Shown here in pieces: positions 1 to 8,519 of a stretch of 64,000 nt of DNA. The stretch comes from Rheinheimera oceanensis (lineage in GTDB: Bacteria; Pseudomonadota; Gammaproteobacteria; Enterobacterales; Alteromonadaceae). The notes beneath the pieces were generated by a model that worked only from the letters and a program-made list of their open reading frames with translations, was not told where the DNA came from and ran no database searches. The DNA is taken from assembly GCF_018831085.1 (NCBI RefSeq), contig NZ_JAGPNM010000004.1, forward strand, positions 248,001 through 312,000, written 5' to 3'. A program made the position numbers and the translations under genes. How positions within the stretch are numbered: the first letter of the stretch is position 1; each line of letters begins with the position of its first letter.

Positions 1-2
1 TG

Positions 3-284
3 CCCTGGGCTACGCTACGTCTGGCACAACTGATGTATCGTACCGGTGATAATTTTGAAGCTACCTTGCTGGTAGGCAGCCTGACACACGCCAGGGTTGC
101 CGATGAAGAATTCAACCTTATTCTGTTAAGTTTACTCAGCGCATTAAAAGCTAAAGACGCACCAGCCATTATTGAGCAACCAGCAACTGACCAACCAGAA
201 GCGGCAACAGAGCGGGTGCAAGAAAAACAGGAAGAAAAGCAGGACAACGGACAAGATCAGGCCGGAACCAAACAGGAGATCTGA
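3..284 (+). CDS. C-terminal part of an unrecognised protein (5' end outside window)
   Basis: The reading frame is open from the first bases of the window to a TGA at 282-284, so the gene starts upstream; an internal Met at 33 is not a convincing start because the frame continues before it without a nearby ribosome site. The visible 93 residues hold a short helical segment (Leu/Ala-rich, about 50 residues) followed by a low-complexity Gln/Glu/Lys-rich tail that is probably disordered and exposed. I do not recognise the family. The stop codon lies inside the terminator hairpin. Confidence 0.6.
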   Translation, partial: PWATLRLAQLMYRTGDNFEATLLVGSLTHARVADEEFNLILLSLLSALKAKDAPAIIEQPATDQPEAATERVQEKQEEKQDNGQDQAGTKQEI

Positions 285-298
285 TGATCTCCTGTTTT
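270..298. terminator. Hairpin between convergent genes
   Basis: A perfect 12-bp stem (270-281 with 286-297) with a TGAT loop. It contains the stop codon of the left gene and sits just before the end of the convergent yceI. It is followed by a short T run on the plus strand, so it may stop both transcripts. Confidence 0.6.
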
Positions 299-304
299 GC
301 GGTA

Positions 305-874
305 TTACTTACGGATACCTTCTACCGTTAAATCCAGCTGCACAGTGGCAGATGCGGGGCCTAAATCGGTATTAATAGCAAAATCTTTAAGGGTTAAGGT
401 AGTAGTGCCGGCAAAACCGGCCCGGTAACCGCCCCACGGATCTTTACCCTCACCCAGTTTTTCAGCGGCAATAACCACTTCTTTAGTAACACCATTTAAG
501 GTAAGGTTGCCATGCAGATCAAAAGTGTCGCCTGCCTTGGGTACAATTTTAGTGCTGACAAAAGTGGCTTTAGGGTGTTTGCTAACATTTAGAAAATCAC
601 CACTGCGCAGGTGCTTATCGCGCTCGGCATGGTTAGAATCGACACTGTTAGTGTCGATAGTCAGCTGAATTTTAGAGGCTTCCAGCTTATCAGCATCATA
701 GCTGAAATCACCGGAAAACGTATTAAAGCGACCATATAACCAGCTATATCCTAGGTGGCTTATTTTAAATTGCACAAAGGCATGCGCACCTTGTGTATCA
801 ATAACATAGTCAGCCGCTTGCGCCGGTACTGCCATCATAGCGGCCATTGACGCAGCCAATAATAGTTTTTTCAT
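305..874 (-). CDS. yceI: YceI family periplasmic protein
   Basis: This 189-residue protein has a clear Sec signal peptide (MKK, hydrophobic core, AQA-A cleavage near residue 20) and the YceI fold: after the signal the chain reads as beta-strands, with the family hallmark of an N-terminal '[17 protein letters not shown]' strand pair and an acidic/His segment '[17 protein letters not shown]' in the middle. YceI proteins are lipocalin-like and bind polyisoprenoid lipids such as ubiquinone precursors in the periplasm; the exact ligand here is inferred. It lies 14 bp downstream of the cytochrome b561 gene on the same strand, the usual yceJ-yceI pairing, so the two are probably one operon. Confidence 0.9.
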   Translation of the reverse strand: MKKLLLAASMAAMMAVPAQAADYVIDTQGAHAFVQFKISHLGYSWLYGRFNTFSGDFSYDADKLEASKIQLTIDTNSVDSNHAERDKHLRSGDFLNVSKHPKATFVSTKIVPKAGDTFDLHGNLTLNGVTKEVVIAAEKLGEGKDPWGGYRAGFAGTTTLTLKDFAINTDLGPASATVQLDLTVEGIRK

Positions 875-888
875 TGTTATCTCCAGAG

Positions 889-1437
889 TTAAGGTTTACG
901 CCCAAACATACGTTTTAACGTATTGTCTTTATCAATAAAATGATGTTTTAACGCCGCCAGACCATGCAAAACAGCCAGTATAATTACACTGTAGGCGACA
1001 TACTCATGTATCAGCCCGGCAATGTCAGCCTGTTTATTAAACAAAGCACCCAACGCCGGTACGTCAAACCAGTCAAATACAGTTATTGGCCTGCCATCTT
1101 CAGTAGAAATAAGATAGCCGCTCAACACCAGTATAAAAATAAGCAGATATAGTAAAATCTGCACTGCCGTAGCTGTTTTCCTTTCCCAGCGCTTATGTGT
1201 GGTAAGTGGCCCTGGCGGTGGGCTGATAACGCGCCAAAACAGGCGGAACAACATAACCATACCTAGCAAAATGCCAACACTCTTATGCCAATGCGGAGCA
1301 GTACGGTACCATTGACTGTAGTAGCTTAAATCGACCATCCACCAACCAACTGCAAACAGGCCAAATACCGTCAGCGCAACCAGCCAGTGCAAACTTACAC
1401 TAATTAATCCAAATTGAGTCTGTGAATTTTTAAACAT
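889..1437 (-). CDS. Cytochrome b561 (CybB/YceJ family)
   Basis: A 182-residue, four-helix membrane protein of the b561 family. Candidate haem-ligand histidines are visible in '[10 protein letters not shown]' (helix 1), '[14 protein letters not shown]' (start of helix 2) and the last helix, 'LIHEYVAYS...[11 protein letters not shown]'. The family moves electrons between membrane quinol and periplasmic acceptors. I chose the ATG at 1437 because AGGAG lies a few bases upstream; the frame could extend 14 codons further, but that region has no ribosome site. It heads a two-gene unit with yceI, which suggests a quinone-linked role. Confidence 0.88.
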   Translation of the reverse strand: MFKNSQTQFGLISVSLHWLVALTVFGLFAVGWWMVDLSYYSQWYRTAPHWHKSVGILLGMVMLFRLFWRVISPPPGPLTTHKRWERKTATAVQILLYLLIFILVLSGYLISTEDGRPITVFDWFDVPALGALFNKQADIAGLIHEYVAYSVIILAVLHGLAALKHHFIDKDNTLKRMFGRKP

Positions 1438-1557
1438 AAGTACTCCTGACAGAAAACAGATGATAATGCAATTTAGCAAAACTAAAACTACATTATTAGC
1501 GCCTATATGTTCTATTTTATAGAAAGAAAATAAGAAGGTAATATATTGCAGCTAAAA

Positions 1558-1584
1558 ATAAGGCCGGCAAAGTGCCGGCTTTAT
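1558..1584 (-). terminator. Terminator of trhO
   Basis: GCCGGCA/TGCCGGC stem (1563-1569 with 1573-1579) followed on the minus strand by CTTATTTTT. It lies about 20 bp past the trhO stop codon. Confidence 0.75.
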
Positions 1585-1600
1585 ACAAAAAGATCATTAT

Positions 1601-2515
1601 TTATTCAAATTTACCATCACGAATATGCTTTTCTCCCCGCTGTCTGGCCAGCTCAACCTGACGCTGGCGCTCAGCAAAGGCCGCTTTTTGCTCGGCTGTC
1701 GTGTTGTCATAACAATGTGGGCAGCTCAAGCCTTTAACATATTTATCAGATGTCATTTCTTCTACAGACAGCGGCATACGGCAGGCATAACACTGATCAT
1801 AGCTTCCTTGTTCCAGGCCATGCTTTACCGCAACACGCTGGTCAAATACGAAGCACTCGCCTTGCCACAGGCTATTCTGCTCCGGCATTTCTTCTAAGTA
1901 TTTCAGAATACCGCCATCAAGGTGATACACCTCGTCAAAGCCCTGCTCTTTTAAAAAAGCAGTGGATTTTTCGCAGCGGATCCCACCGGTACAAAACATC
2001 GCCACTTTTTTATGTTTGGTTTTATCTAAATTCTCTGCCGCCCACTGTGGAAATTCACGAAAGGTGGTAGTGTTGGGGTTTATCGCATTTTTAAAAGTGC
2101 CGATAGCCACTTCGTAGTCATTGCGGGTATCAATTAAAATGGTGTCGGGATCGCTGATCAATTGATTCCAGTCATCGCCTTTTACATAGGTGCCGACAAT
2201 ATGCGCAGGGTTAATGCCTTCTACGCCCATAGTAACAATCTCTTTTTTCAGCTTTACTTTAGTGCGGTAAAACGCCAGCTCGTCGGATAGCGATTCTTTG
2301 TAGCTCATACCGTCAAAACGACTATCTGCATCCAGCCAGGCTTTAACTGCGTCCACACCGGCACGTTCACCACAAATGGTACCGTTAATCCCCTCTTCGG
2401 CCAGTAATAACGTCCCTTTGACTTTGTTCGCTACCATGTGATCGTACAGCGCATCGCGCAGTGTCACGTAATCAGGCAAACGGACAAATTTATATAAAGC
2501 AGCAACTACGTACAT
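1601..2515 (-). CDS. trhO: tRNA uridine(34) hydroxylase TrhO (rhodanese domain)
   Basis: At 304 residues this matches the YceA/TrhO family, which uses a rhodanese fold to make 5-hydroxyuridine at the tRNA wobble position with molecular oxygen. Visible: the N-terminal ferredoxin-like domain with '[14 protein letters not shown]', the rhodanese domain from about residue 120, and the catalytic cysteine in '[12 protein letters not shown]'. The C-terminal Cys pairs ('CYACRMP', 'LSCPHCYDN') may bind zinc. The start is fixed by AAGAGGTAA just upstream of the ATG. The chain is somewhat shorter than the E. coli protein because its C-terminal tail is short. It appears monocistronic. Confidence 0.93.
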   Translation of the reverse strand: MYVVAALYKFVRLPDYVTLRDALYDHMVANKVKGTLLLAEEGINGTICGERAGVDAVKAWLDADSRFDGMSYKESLSDELAFYRTKVKLKKEIVTMGVEGINPAHIVGTYVKGDDWNQLISDPDTILIDTRNDYEVAIGTFKNAINPNTTTFREFPQWAAENLDKTKHKKVAMFCTGGIRCEKSTAFLKEQGFDEVYHLDGGILKYLEEMPEQNSLWQGECFVFDQRVAVKHGLEQGSYDQCYACRMPLSVEEMTSDKYVKGLSCPHCYDNTTAEQKAAFAERQRQVELARQRGEKHIRDGKFE

Positions 2516-2609
2516 AACTTACCTCTTGCAAAGGCGGACCGTAAATCCGCAGCAATATTAAAATCGGGCGTATTATAGCGTTCGCAGTAATTAAGGCAAG
2601 TCCACATAC

Positions 2610-3140
2610 TTAATGTGGTTTTTCCAGCAATGCAGCAAGATTAAGCTGTAATAAATGCTCGCCATCGGTAATGGACAGCAGTGGATCTTCGCGCCACACG
2701 CTAAGTTTCATATGGCTTTTCAGCATCAGACAAAACTCTGCCAACTGTGCAGAACTCAGCGTAAAAATACGTTGATTAGCCGGCCACTGGTCGTGTTGTG
2801 CTTTGCTGGTTTCCTGTTCATCCAGCACCAGCAGCAGTTGGTCTGCCAGATGCGAGGCGCGCAACCGGCGTTTTTCGGGTACCAACTCCAGTTGGCACCA
2901 GAGTTGAAAATGCTGTTGTTGATCCTGGATATACAGATCAGGCGCTTTGCCAGCGGAGTTGTCTTTAGCAAAACTAGGGTGCAGCTCGTACAAGCTAAGA
3001 TACGCCAGTAAGCGTTTGGCAAAATGCTCTGCACTCTCCCCCTGCCACGGTGAGACATAATGACGTTGCTGTTGATAAGCATGACTGGCATCACAGCTAT
3101 AATCCAGATCCAGCTTTATCAGCTTACTGGCCATTTGCAT
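2610..3140 (-). CDS. yaeQ: YaeQ family protein
   Basis: A 176-residue protein matching YaeQ along its length: N-terminal strands, 'AKRLLAYLSLYELHPSFAKD', then 'PDLYIQD', 'LWCQLELVPEKRRLRAS' and a C-terminal 'LLSITDGEHLLQLNLAALL'. YaeQ has a PD-(D/E)XK nuclease-like fold, and the acidic and lysine residues around 'DLYIQD...QLELVPEKR' are the place to look for the remnant active site; its biochemical role is not established. The ATG at 3140 has GAGG about 10 bp upstream and gives the family length. An earlier start in frame at 3176 is not supported. Confidence 0.82.
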   Translation of the reverse strand: MQMASKLIKLDLDYSCDASHAYQQQRHYVSPWQGESAEHFAKRLLAYLSLYELHPSFAKDNSAGKAPDLYIQDQQQHFQLWCQLELVPEKRRLRASHLADQLLLVLDEQETSKAQHDQWPANQRIFTLSSAQLAEFCLMLKSHMKLSVWREDPLLSITDGEHLLQLNLAALLEKPH

Positions 3141-3185
3141 GATCACAACCTCACTAAACCAGACTCTGCCTGGCATAAGCAGAGT

Positions 3186-3830
3186 TTAGCTGTTAATACT
3201 TGAAACAACCAGATGCATAGCCAGTGCCAATAATAATACCCCCATCAACCGATCAAACCAGTAGCCTTTTAACAGCAAAAAACCTCTTACTTTTGTTTGG
3301 GTTAGAATTATCGATAACATACAGAACCAGGCCGCTGTGACAACAGCCATATAACCACCATAAATTACTTTGTAAAAAAGTGGCGTCACTGGCGAAATAA
3401 TGACCGCAAATAGCGATAAGAAGAATAAGGTAGCCTTGGGATTTAAGCCATTCGTAATAAAACCGGCGACAAAGGCTTTGCCGGCTGAGGGCATATACTC
3501 ATTTGCGCTGCCAGCAATCGCTTGTTCAGGATGCGACGGTGCAGTGCTTCTTAGTGCCATTACGCCGATATAGAACAAATAACCTGCTGCGGCAAAACTC
3601 AGTACCTTAAATAGCCAGGGCGTAGTTTGAATAAGCACGGCGATGCCCACCAGTGACCAGGTAACATGCAGCAGTATTGCAGTACCAATACCGAGGCTGG
3701 CAGCAAGCGCCGGTTGACGGCCAAACCGCACTGCGTAACGCAGTACTATGGCAAAATCGGGCCCGGGGCTTGCGACAGCCATCAGGTGTACTACTGCAAT
3801 TAGTAAGAACTCCGGCCAAAAATCTGCCAC
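3186..3830 (-). CDS. LysE/RhtB family amino acid exporter
   Basis: A 214-residue inner-membrane protein with about six hydrophobic helices and the LysE-family N-terminal signature 'HLMAVASPGPDFAIVLRYAVRFG', plus 'GFITNGLNPKATLFFLSLFAVI' in the middle, closest in type to threonine/homoserine exporters of the RhtB/RhtC group. It would export a small amino acid or derivative by proton exchange; the substrate cannot be read from sequence. It starts with GTG, preceded by GAGG. It ends 45 bp before yaeQ on the same strand, so the two may be cotranscribed. Confidence 0.88.
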   Translation of the reverse strand: MADFWPEFLLIAVVHLMAVASPGPDFAIVLRYAVRFGRQPALAASLGIGTAILLHVTWSLVGIAVLIQTTPWLFKVLSFAAAGYLFYIGVMALRSTAPSHPEQAIAGSANEYMPSAGKAFVAGFITNGLNPKATLFFLSLFAVIISPVTPLFYKVIYGGYMAVVTAAWFCMLSIILTQTKVRGFLLLKGYWFDRLMGVLLLALAMHLVVSSINS

Positions 3831-3939
3831 GTAGAAACCTCAACAGTAAAAAAACAAATATTCTAATAACTTCTACCGGTGTTGTACCAGAATTTAATCG
3901 CTCATAGCTGTCATTTAGGCTATTCAATCCGGATGGCGT

Positions 3940-3977
3940 TTGCTGACGCAGCATAAAGCTGTAAAATGTTACAACAT
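3940..3977 (+). promoter_or_regulatory. Candidate promoter with overlapping palindrome (possible Zur-type operator)
   Basis: A sigma70-like TTGCTG (3940-3945), 16-bp spacer and TAAAAT (3962-3967) precede the His-rich receptor gene. The palindrome ATGTT-AC-AACAT (3966-3977) overlaps the -10 box, where a repressor would block transcription. The half-site resembles the ATGTTATA arm of Zur boxes, but the centre is shorter than the standard one. The operator call is inference. Confidence 0.35.
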
Positions 3978-4004
3978 CACGCTATTTTATTGAGAGAATC
4001 CAAC

Positions 4005-6353
4005 ATGCGCCGAACCCCTGCTTTGCGACGTTACAGCCTGTTATCAATATTTGTCGGTCTGGCATTTAATGTTGCAGCACAAGAACCATCACAACGCTAT
4101 ACCGGCGTTGTAACGGATATCCAGGGCCAACCGCTGAAAAATGCCCGTGTTCATATCCATGGCCGTCAGCAATATGTTTATGCCGATGAGCAAGGCCGTT
4201 TTAGTATCCAGGCTCCGGCCCATGCAGAACTGCATATCTCAGCTGCCGGTTATGGCGATAGCTTTATTACCGTAACACCTGAGCAACCACAACTGAATAT
4301 CAACTTATCACCAGGTGGTGTCGAGCGTATTGTGGTTGCCGCCTCAGGTATTCATAAATACAACCTGGAAATGGCAACGCCGGTATCCGTATTAACCGGA
4401 GAAGCGTTAAGCCGGCGCACGGAACCTACCATCGGCGAAACCCTGAAATACGAGCCTGGTGTACACGCCAATTATTATGGCCCGGTGGCATCAAGCCCGG
4501 TGATCCGCGGCCTGGACGGCCCACGCGTACGTATTTTAAATAATGGTCTGGACACTGCGGATGTATCCCGTATCGGGCCGGACCATGCAATTAGTGCTGA
4601 CGCTATCACTGCACAACAAATTGAAGTATTACGTGGCCCCGCCACCTTACTGTATGGCAGTGGCGCTATTGGTGGGGTGATCAATGTTGTAGATAACCGT
4701 ATTCCGCGCCAGTTACGCAGCAGCAGCGAAACCAAAGTGGAAACCCGCTATGTTGATGTCTCAGATGAAAAAACTGTCGCGCTAAACCATGAAGGCAGTA
4801 ACAATAATGTTGCCTGGCACTTTGATGGCTTTAACCGTGACAGCTCAGATTATGATGTACCACGTTTTACTAACGATGAAGGTGACAGCAGTAAAACACT
4901 GGAAAACTCCTGGATACAAAGCAAAGCTGTTAATGGAGGTGTTAGCTATATTGGTGAGCGCGGTTTATTCGGTATCAGCATTGGCCGGTTAGAGTTTGAC
5001 TATGGCATACCGGGCCATCACCATCATGCGGAAGAACACGACGAACATGAAGATGAACATTTGCATGAGGAAGAAGGTGTTTTTGCCAAACTAAAGCAAA
5101 ACCGCATCAGCGTAGCCGGTGAATGGTATAGCCCGTTGTCAGGCATTGAGACCTTATCGCTGAATACTGCTTACACCGACTATCAACATCAGGAAATTGA
5201 AGCAGGTAGTGTAGGTACCACCTTTAAAAATAAAGCTCTGGAAAGCCGTATTACGCTGGAACACGAAACCATTGGCGGCTGGCATGGCCTGGTGGGTTAC
5301 CATTTGCAACACTCTGATTATCAGGCCTTTGGTGAAGAGGCTTTTACACCAGACAGCAAAACATTAACGCACGCCTTATTTCTGCTGGAAGAAAAACAGT
5401 TTGGTAATTTGTCCGCTCAGCTGGGTGGCCGTATTGAGCGAACAAAACACGATGCCGGCGCTCTGGAGCTGGGGCACGATGGCGCCTTAGCCAATGGTAT
5501 TGCTGACAGATTTGCAGCTGCCAGTGTATCGGCAGGTGTGGTTTGGGAATTTGTGCCGGGCTTTTCCTGGGCATTGGCTGTAAGCCGCTCAGAGCGTGCA
5601 CCCAGTGCAGCAGAGCTGTATTCTAACGGTGCGCATATTGCTACCAGCAGCTATGAGCTTGGCCTGATGTACCAGCTAGATGATGGTGAACTGGAGTTAT
5701 CTGAACAAAAAGCAAAAAAAGAAACAGCAAATAATATCGATATTACCTTTCGCAGTTTTAACGGCGATCTGAGTTTCACCTATAACTTTTTCTACAACAA
5801 GGTACACAACTATCTGTACCTGGCAGATACCGGCCTTACCATGGCAGATTTAGAAGCAGGCCACGGTGACGAAACCGGTGAAGAAGATCACGGCCATGAC
5901 AATTTTGGCCTGTATCAGTATCAACAACAGGATGCCACCTTGTACGGCGCAGAGTTTGAAGCCCGCTACAAGTTAGATCATGCTCAATCACTCAATGTAT
6001 TTTTTGACGCTGTACGCGCCAAGCTGGACGGAGGCGATTATCTGCCACGTATTCCGCCTTATAAAACCGGTCTGGGCTATCAGTACCAAGGTATTAGCTG
6101 GAGTGCAGATTTAGGTGTAACACGTTACGCAAAGCAGAACAAAGTAGCGGCAAACGAAACCGTTACCAAAGCCTATACCCTGCTTGATGCCAGCGTAAAT
6201 TATGATTTCAGCTTGTCACAGTTAGATATGACCGTCTTTTTACGCGGCACTAATTTAACCAACGAGCTGAGTTTTGTGCACAGCTCTTTTATTAAAGCCG
6301 ATGCACCACTGCCGGGGCGGGCGATAACACTTGGCCTGCGGGCAACCTTCTAG
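4005..6353 (+). CDS. TonB-dependent outer-membrane receptor, His-rich, ZnuD-like
   Basis: A 782-residue receptor. Order: signal peptide (to about residue 27), a carboxypeptidase-regulatory-like beta domain (about 30-110, 'GVVTDIQGQPLKNARVHIHG'), plug domain (about 120-230, ending 'LRGPATLLYGSGAIGGVINVV'), then a 22-strand barrel closing with '...GRAITLGLRATF'. Two metal-binding-looking segments stand out in extracellular loops: about 336-357, mostly His/Glu/Asp, and about 619-632 with Gly-His-Gly/Asp-His. This is the pattern of the zinc receptor ZnuD, so zinc (or another divalent metal) is the likely cargo. The ATG at 4005 follows GAGAGAATCCAAC; an earlier ATG would put the signal peptide too far inside. 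The gene stands alone with its own terminator. Confidence 0.88.
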   Translation: MRRTPALRRYSLLSIFVGLAFNVAAQEPSQRYTGVVTDIQGQPLKNARVHIHGRQQYVYADEQGRFSIQAPAHAELHISAAGYGDSFITVTPEQPQLNINLSPGGVERIVVAASGIHKYNLEMATPVSVLTGEALSRRTEPTIGETLKYEPGVHANYYGPVASSPVIRGLDGPRVRILNNGLDTADVSRIGPDHAISADAITAQQIEVLRGPATLLYGSGAIGGVINVVDNRIPRQLRSSSETKVETRYVDVSDEKTVALNHEGSNNNVAWHFDGFNRDSSDYDVPRFTNDEGDSSKTLENSWIQSKAVNGGVSYIGERGLFGISIGRLEFDYGIPGHHHHAEEHDEHEDEHLHEEEGVFAKLKQNRISVAGEWYSPLSGIETLSLNTAYTDYQHQEIEAGSVGTTFKNKALESRITLEHETIGGWHGLVGYHLQHSDYQAFGEEAFTPDSKTLTHALFLLEEKQFGNLSAQLGGRIERTKHDAGALELGHDGALANGIADRFAAASVSAGVVWEFVPGFSWALAVSRSERAPSAAELYSNGAHIATSSYELGLMYQLDDGELELSEQKAKKETANNIDITFRSFNGDLSFTYNFFYNKVHNYLYLADTGLTMADLEAGHGDETGEEDHGHDNFGLYQYQQQDATLYGAEFEARYKLDHAQSLNVFFDAVRAKLDGGDYLPRIPPYKTGLGYQYQGISWSADLGVTRYAKQNKVAANETVTKAYTLLDASVNYDFSLSQLDMTVFLRGTNLTNELSFVHSSFIKADAPLPGRAITLGLRATF

Positions 6354-6360
6354 TAACTTA

Positions 6361-6386
6361 CGCCCGGTTTAACCGGGCTTTTTATT
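6361..6386 (+). terminator. Terminator of the His-rich receptor
   Basis: CCCGGTTT/AACCGGG stem (6363-6378) followed by CTTTTTATT, 10 bp past the stop. Confidence 0.85.
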
Positions 6387-7722
6387 ACAGGAAACGGTCT
6401 TTAACGCGGCCCCACTGGTAATAGGCCTGCTGGCCAAGCCGCCTGAAAGCAGGTAACGGAAACGGCACCAGGCGGTTTTGGTATATCGGCAACTGTGGCA
6501 CTTTAATACCCATAGTTAATTCCGCCAGACGCACTCCGGCCAGAGTGCTGAACGATAAACCACTGCCGCAATAACCGCCGGCATAAAACAAACCGGGCTC
6601 AGCTTCACACACCCGTGGTAAATCATCATATGACACTGCAACCCAGCCACTCCAGTGGTATTCACAACGTAGCTGTGCCAACATCGGGAAACAGGTTTTA
6701 AGTGCAGCCAACAGGCGCGCCGGATACACGGCTTTTTCAGCATCTTTACCATACACTGCACTACGCCCGCCGAATAAAATGCGGTTATCTGGTAACTTAC
6801 GGTAATAGTATTTCAGCGCACGGGTATCCATTACCAACTGGGTGTGGTGTAAAGCACTTTGTTCAAGTTGCTCCGCCGTGAGCGGTTGGGTAACAATAAT
6901 ACTGCTGAGCACCGGCAAACAAGCGCAGTTTAGCGGTGGGTACAGGCACTTGGGTGTGTAACCATTAGTCGCCAGCATCAGCTGTTTGCAACGCACCCTG
7001 GCCTGTGGCGTTTGCAGCAAAAAACTGCCGTCAGCACCGCGCTGCCAACTCAGTAACGGTGATCCGGTATATAGCTTGACCCCGCTTTGTTGCGCCATAA
7101 CTGCATAGCCCTGAGCAAGCGCCAACGGGTTAACACCAAAACAATCGGGGAACCTCACTGCCCCATATGCGTGGACATTGTGCATGTAGTCGTTTTTTAG
7201 TTGCTCAGCAGACAAATACTCCGCCTGATAACCAAACTGATGCTGTAAAAACGCGGCCTGTGCCGGTAACTCTGCCGCTATCGTTGCATTATGAGCGACT
7301 TTTAAATAACCCTCTGGCTGGATATCGCAAGCAATGCCGCCCTCTGCAATCATCTGTTTAACCTGCGCTATAGCTGCGCCGTATTCCTGATGAAACAACT
7401 GTGCAGTATCTAAGCCAAAACGCTGTGTTAACTGCGCCAGCCCCAGGCGCCCGGTGCCACGCAGCACAAAACCGGCGTTGCGGCCGCTACAGCCCCAGCC
7501 GCTGTGATGCGCTTCCAATACGGTAACGTCACGGTTAAACCGTTTTGCCAGCTGATAAGCACAGCTCAGCCCCGTATAACCGGCGCCAATCACTACAATG
7601 TCTGTGCTTTGGTCTGCGACAATTGCACCAGTGCCTGCACTGGTTTTAGTTTGCGCAGCCCAGTACGAAGACGGGTAAGCTGCCCCCTGCCCGATATCCT
7701 TATCCACCAGCGGATCATACAT
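6385..7722 (-). CDS. FAD-dependent amine/amino-acid oxidase (DAO family, PuuB-like)
   Basis: A 445-residue flavoprotein. The N-terminal 'DIVVIGAGYTGLSCAYQLAKR...VTVLEA' (about residues 42-72) is the Rossmann FAD-binding motif. 'SGWGCSGRNAGFV' matches the segment next to the flavin in gamma-glutamylputrescine oxidase and related enzymes, and the C-terminal 'GLFYAGGYCGSGLSFSTLAGVRLAEL' closes the FAD site. The family oxidises primary or secondary amines with release of H2O2. The substrate is not certain, since no puu neighbours are present; the downstream partner is a GNAT gene transcribed the same way and 14 bp upstream, which suggests a small amine-handling operon. Confidence 0.82.
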   Translation of the reverse strand: MYDPLVDKDIGQGAAYPSSYWAAQTKTSAGTGAIVADQSTDIVVIGAGYTGLSCAYQLAKRFNRDVTVLEAHHSGWGCSGRNAGFVLRGTGRLGLAQLTQRFGLDTAQLFHQEYGAAIAQVKQMIAEGGIACDIQPEGYLKVAHNATIAAELPAQAAFLQHQFGYQAEYLSAEQLKNDYMHNVHAYGAVRFPDCFGVNPLALAQGYAVMAQQSGVKLYTGSPLLSWQRGADGSFLLQTPQARVRCKQLMLATNGYTPKCLYPPLNCACLPVLSSIIVTQPLTAEQLEQSALHHTQLVMDTRALKYYYRKLPDNRILFGGRSAVYGKDAEKAVYPARLLAALKTCFPMLAQLRCEYHWSGWVAVSYDDLPRVCEAEPGLFYAGGYCGSGLSFSTLAGVRLAELTMGIKVPQLPIYQNRLVPFPLPAFRRLGQQAYYQWGRVKDRFL

Positions 7723-7736
7723 AACGTGCTCCTGAA

Positions 7737-8315
7737 CTAGCTGGCATTAAAAGTTAGCACCATCTCAGCGGCGCTGCAGTTACACAATGCGCCACACACC
7801 GGGCAAAAGTAACCCATGGTTTCAGACAAATGCCGCCAGCGCTGCGGGTGAACTTTAACTAAAACAGCTCCCGCCTGGCTAAAATAACGTTGTGCTGCAT
7901 TGCCCGGGCTCTCACGCCAGATATGTGCCAGCCCGGCTTTAGCCCCCTGTTGCTTTAATGCTGTAACTGAGGCCTGTAACAGTGAAGACGCAACGCCTTT
8001 ACCCCGCTGCCCAGCGCTTACCCCCACAGATTTAAAATACGCCATATCAGCACGCGCCACAGGCCATAGTGCTTCTGTACACCAGTTGTCGCTTTGCCAC
8101 TGCCCGGCTGCAAAGCTTAAGCGGTAACCTATCAGCTGTTGTTGTTCATCAATTGCAACAAAACTGGCATTAATACCTTTTGCGATACCTTGTAGTTGCA
8201 TTGTTGTCAGGCTGGTATGGCTAAGATAATTATCGCCGTGGATGGTATTGGCCAGGCGGACGACGGCAGGAAAAAAAGCCGGGGTAAGTTCGGTTATTTG
8301 CATCGTTGTGATCAT
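7737..8315 (-). CDS. GNAT family N-acetyltransferase with C-terminal Cys cluster
   Basis: About 190 residues. The acetyl-CoA loop is seen in 'VGVSAGQRGKGVASSLLQASVTALKQQGAK' (the Q/RxxGxG/A pattern), and the later 'NAAQRYFSQAGAVLV' fits the GNAT beta6-alpha4 region. Unusual for the family, the tail carries 'YFCPVCGALCNCSAAEM', four cysteines in CxxC-x3-CxC order that could form a metal site or disulphide. Two starts are possible, ATG 8315 or ATG 8303; neither has a clear ribosome site, so the start is uncertain. It lies upstream of the FAD oxidase in the same direction. The substrate is unknown. Confidence 0.75.
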   Translation of the reverse strand: MITTMQITELTPAFFPAVVRLANTIHGDNYLSHTSLTTMQLQGIAKGINASFVAIDEQQQLIGYRLSFAAGQWQSDNWCTEALWPVARADMAYFKSVGVSAGQRGKGVASSLLQASVTALKQQGAKAGLAHIWRESPGNAAQRYFSQAGAVLVKVHPQRWRHLSETMGYFCPVCGALCNCSAAEMVLTFNAS

Positions 8316-8519
8316 GACAATAACGGTAGCGTTGTTATAAATCAGTCGCTGTAACTACGGCAATGTTTTTCTATGCAATCGAATGTAATTTCCTATTTTA
8401 GAGTCGAAATAACAGAAATATACGATAGACAACATCCGAGTTATCCAATATGGTTATCTGGACGCGAGATAAAAAACATAAGCGTCTGCTAAATAGCAAA
8501 AATAATCCAGGAACAAACT

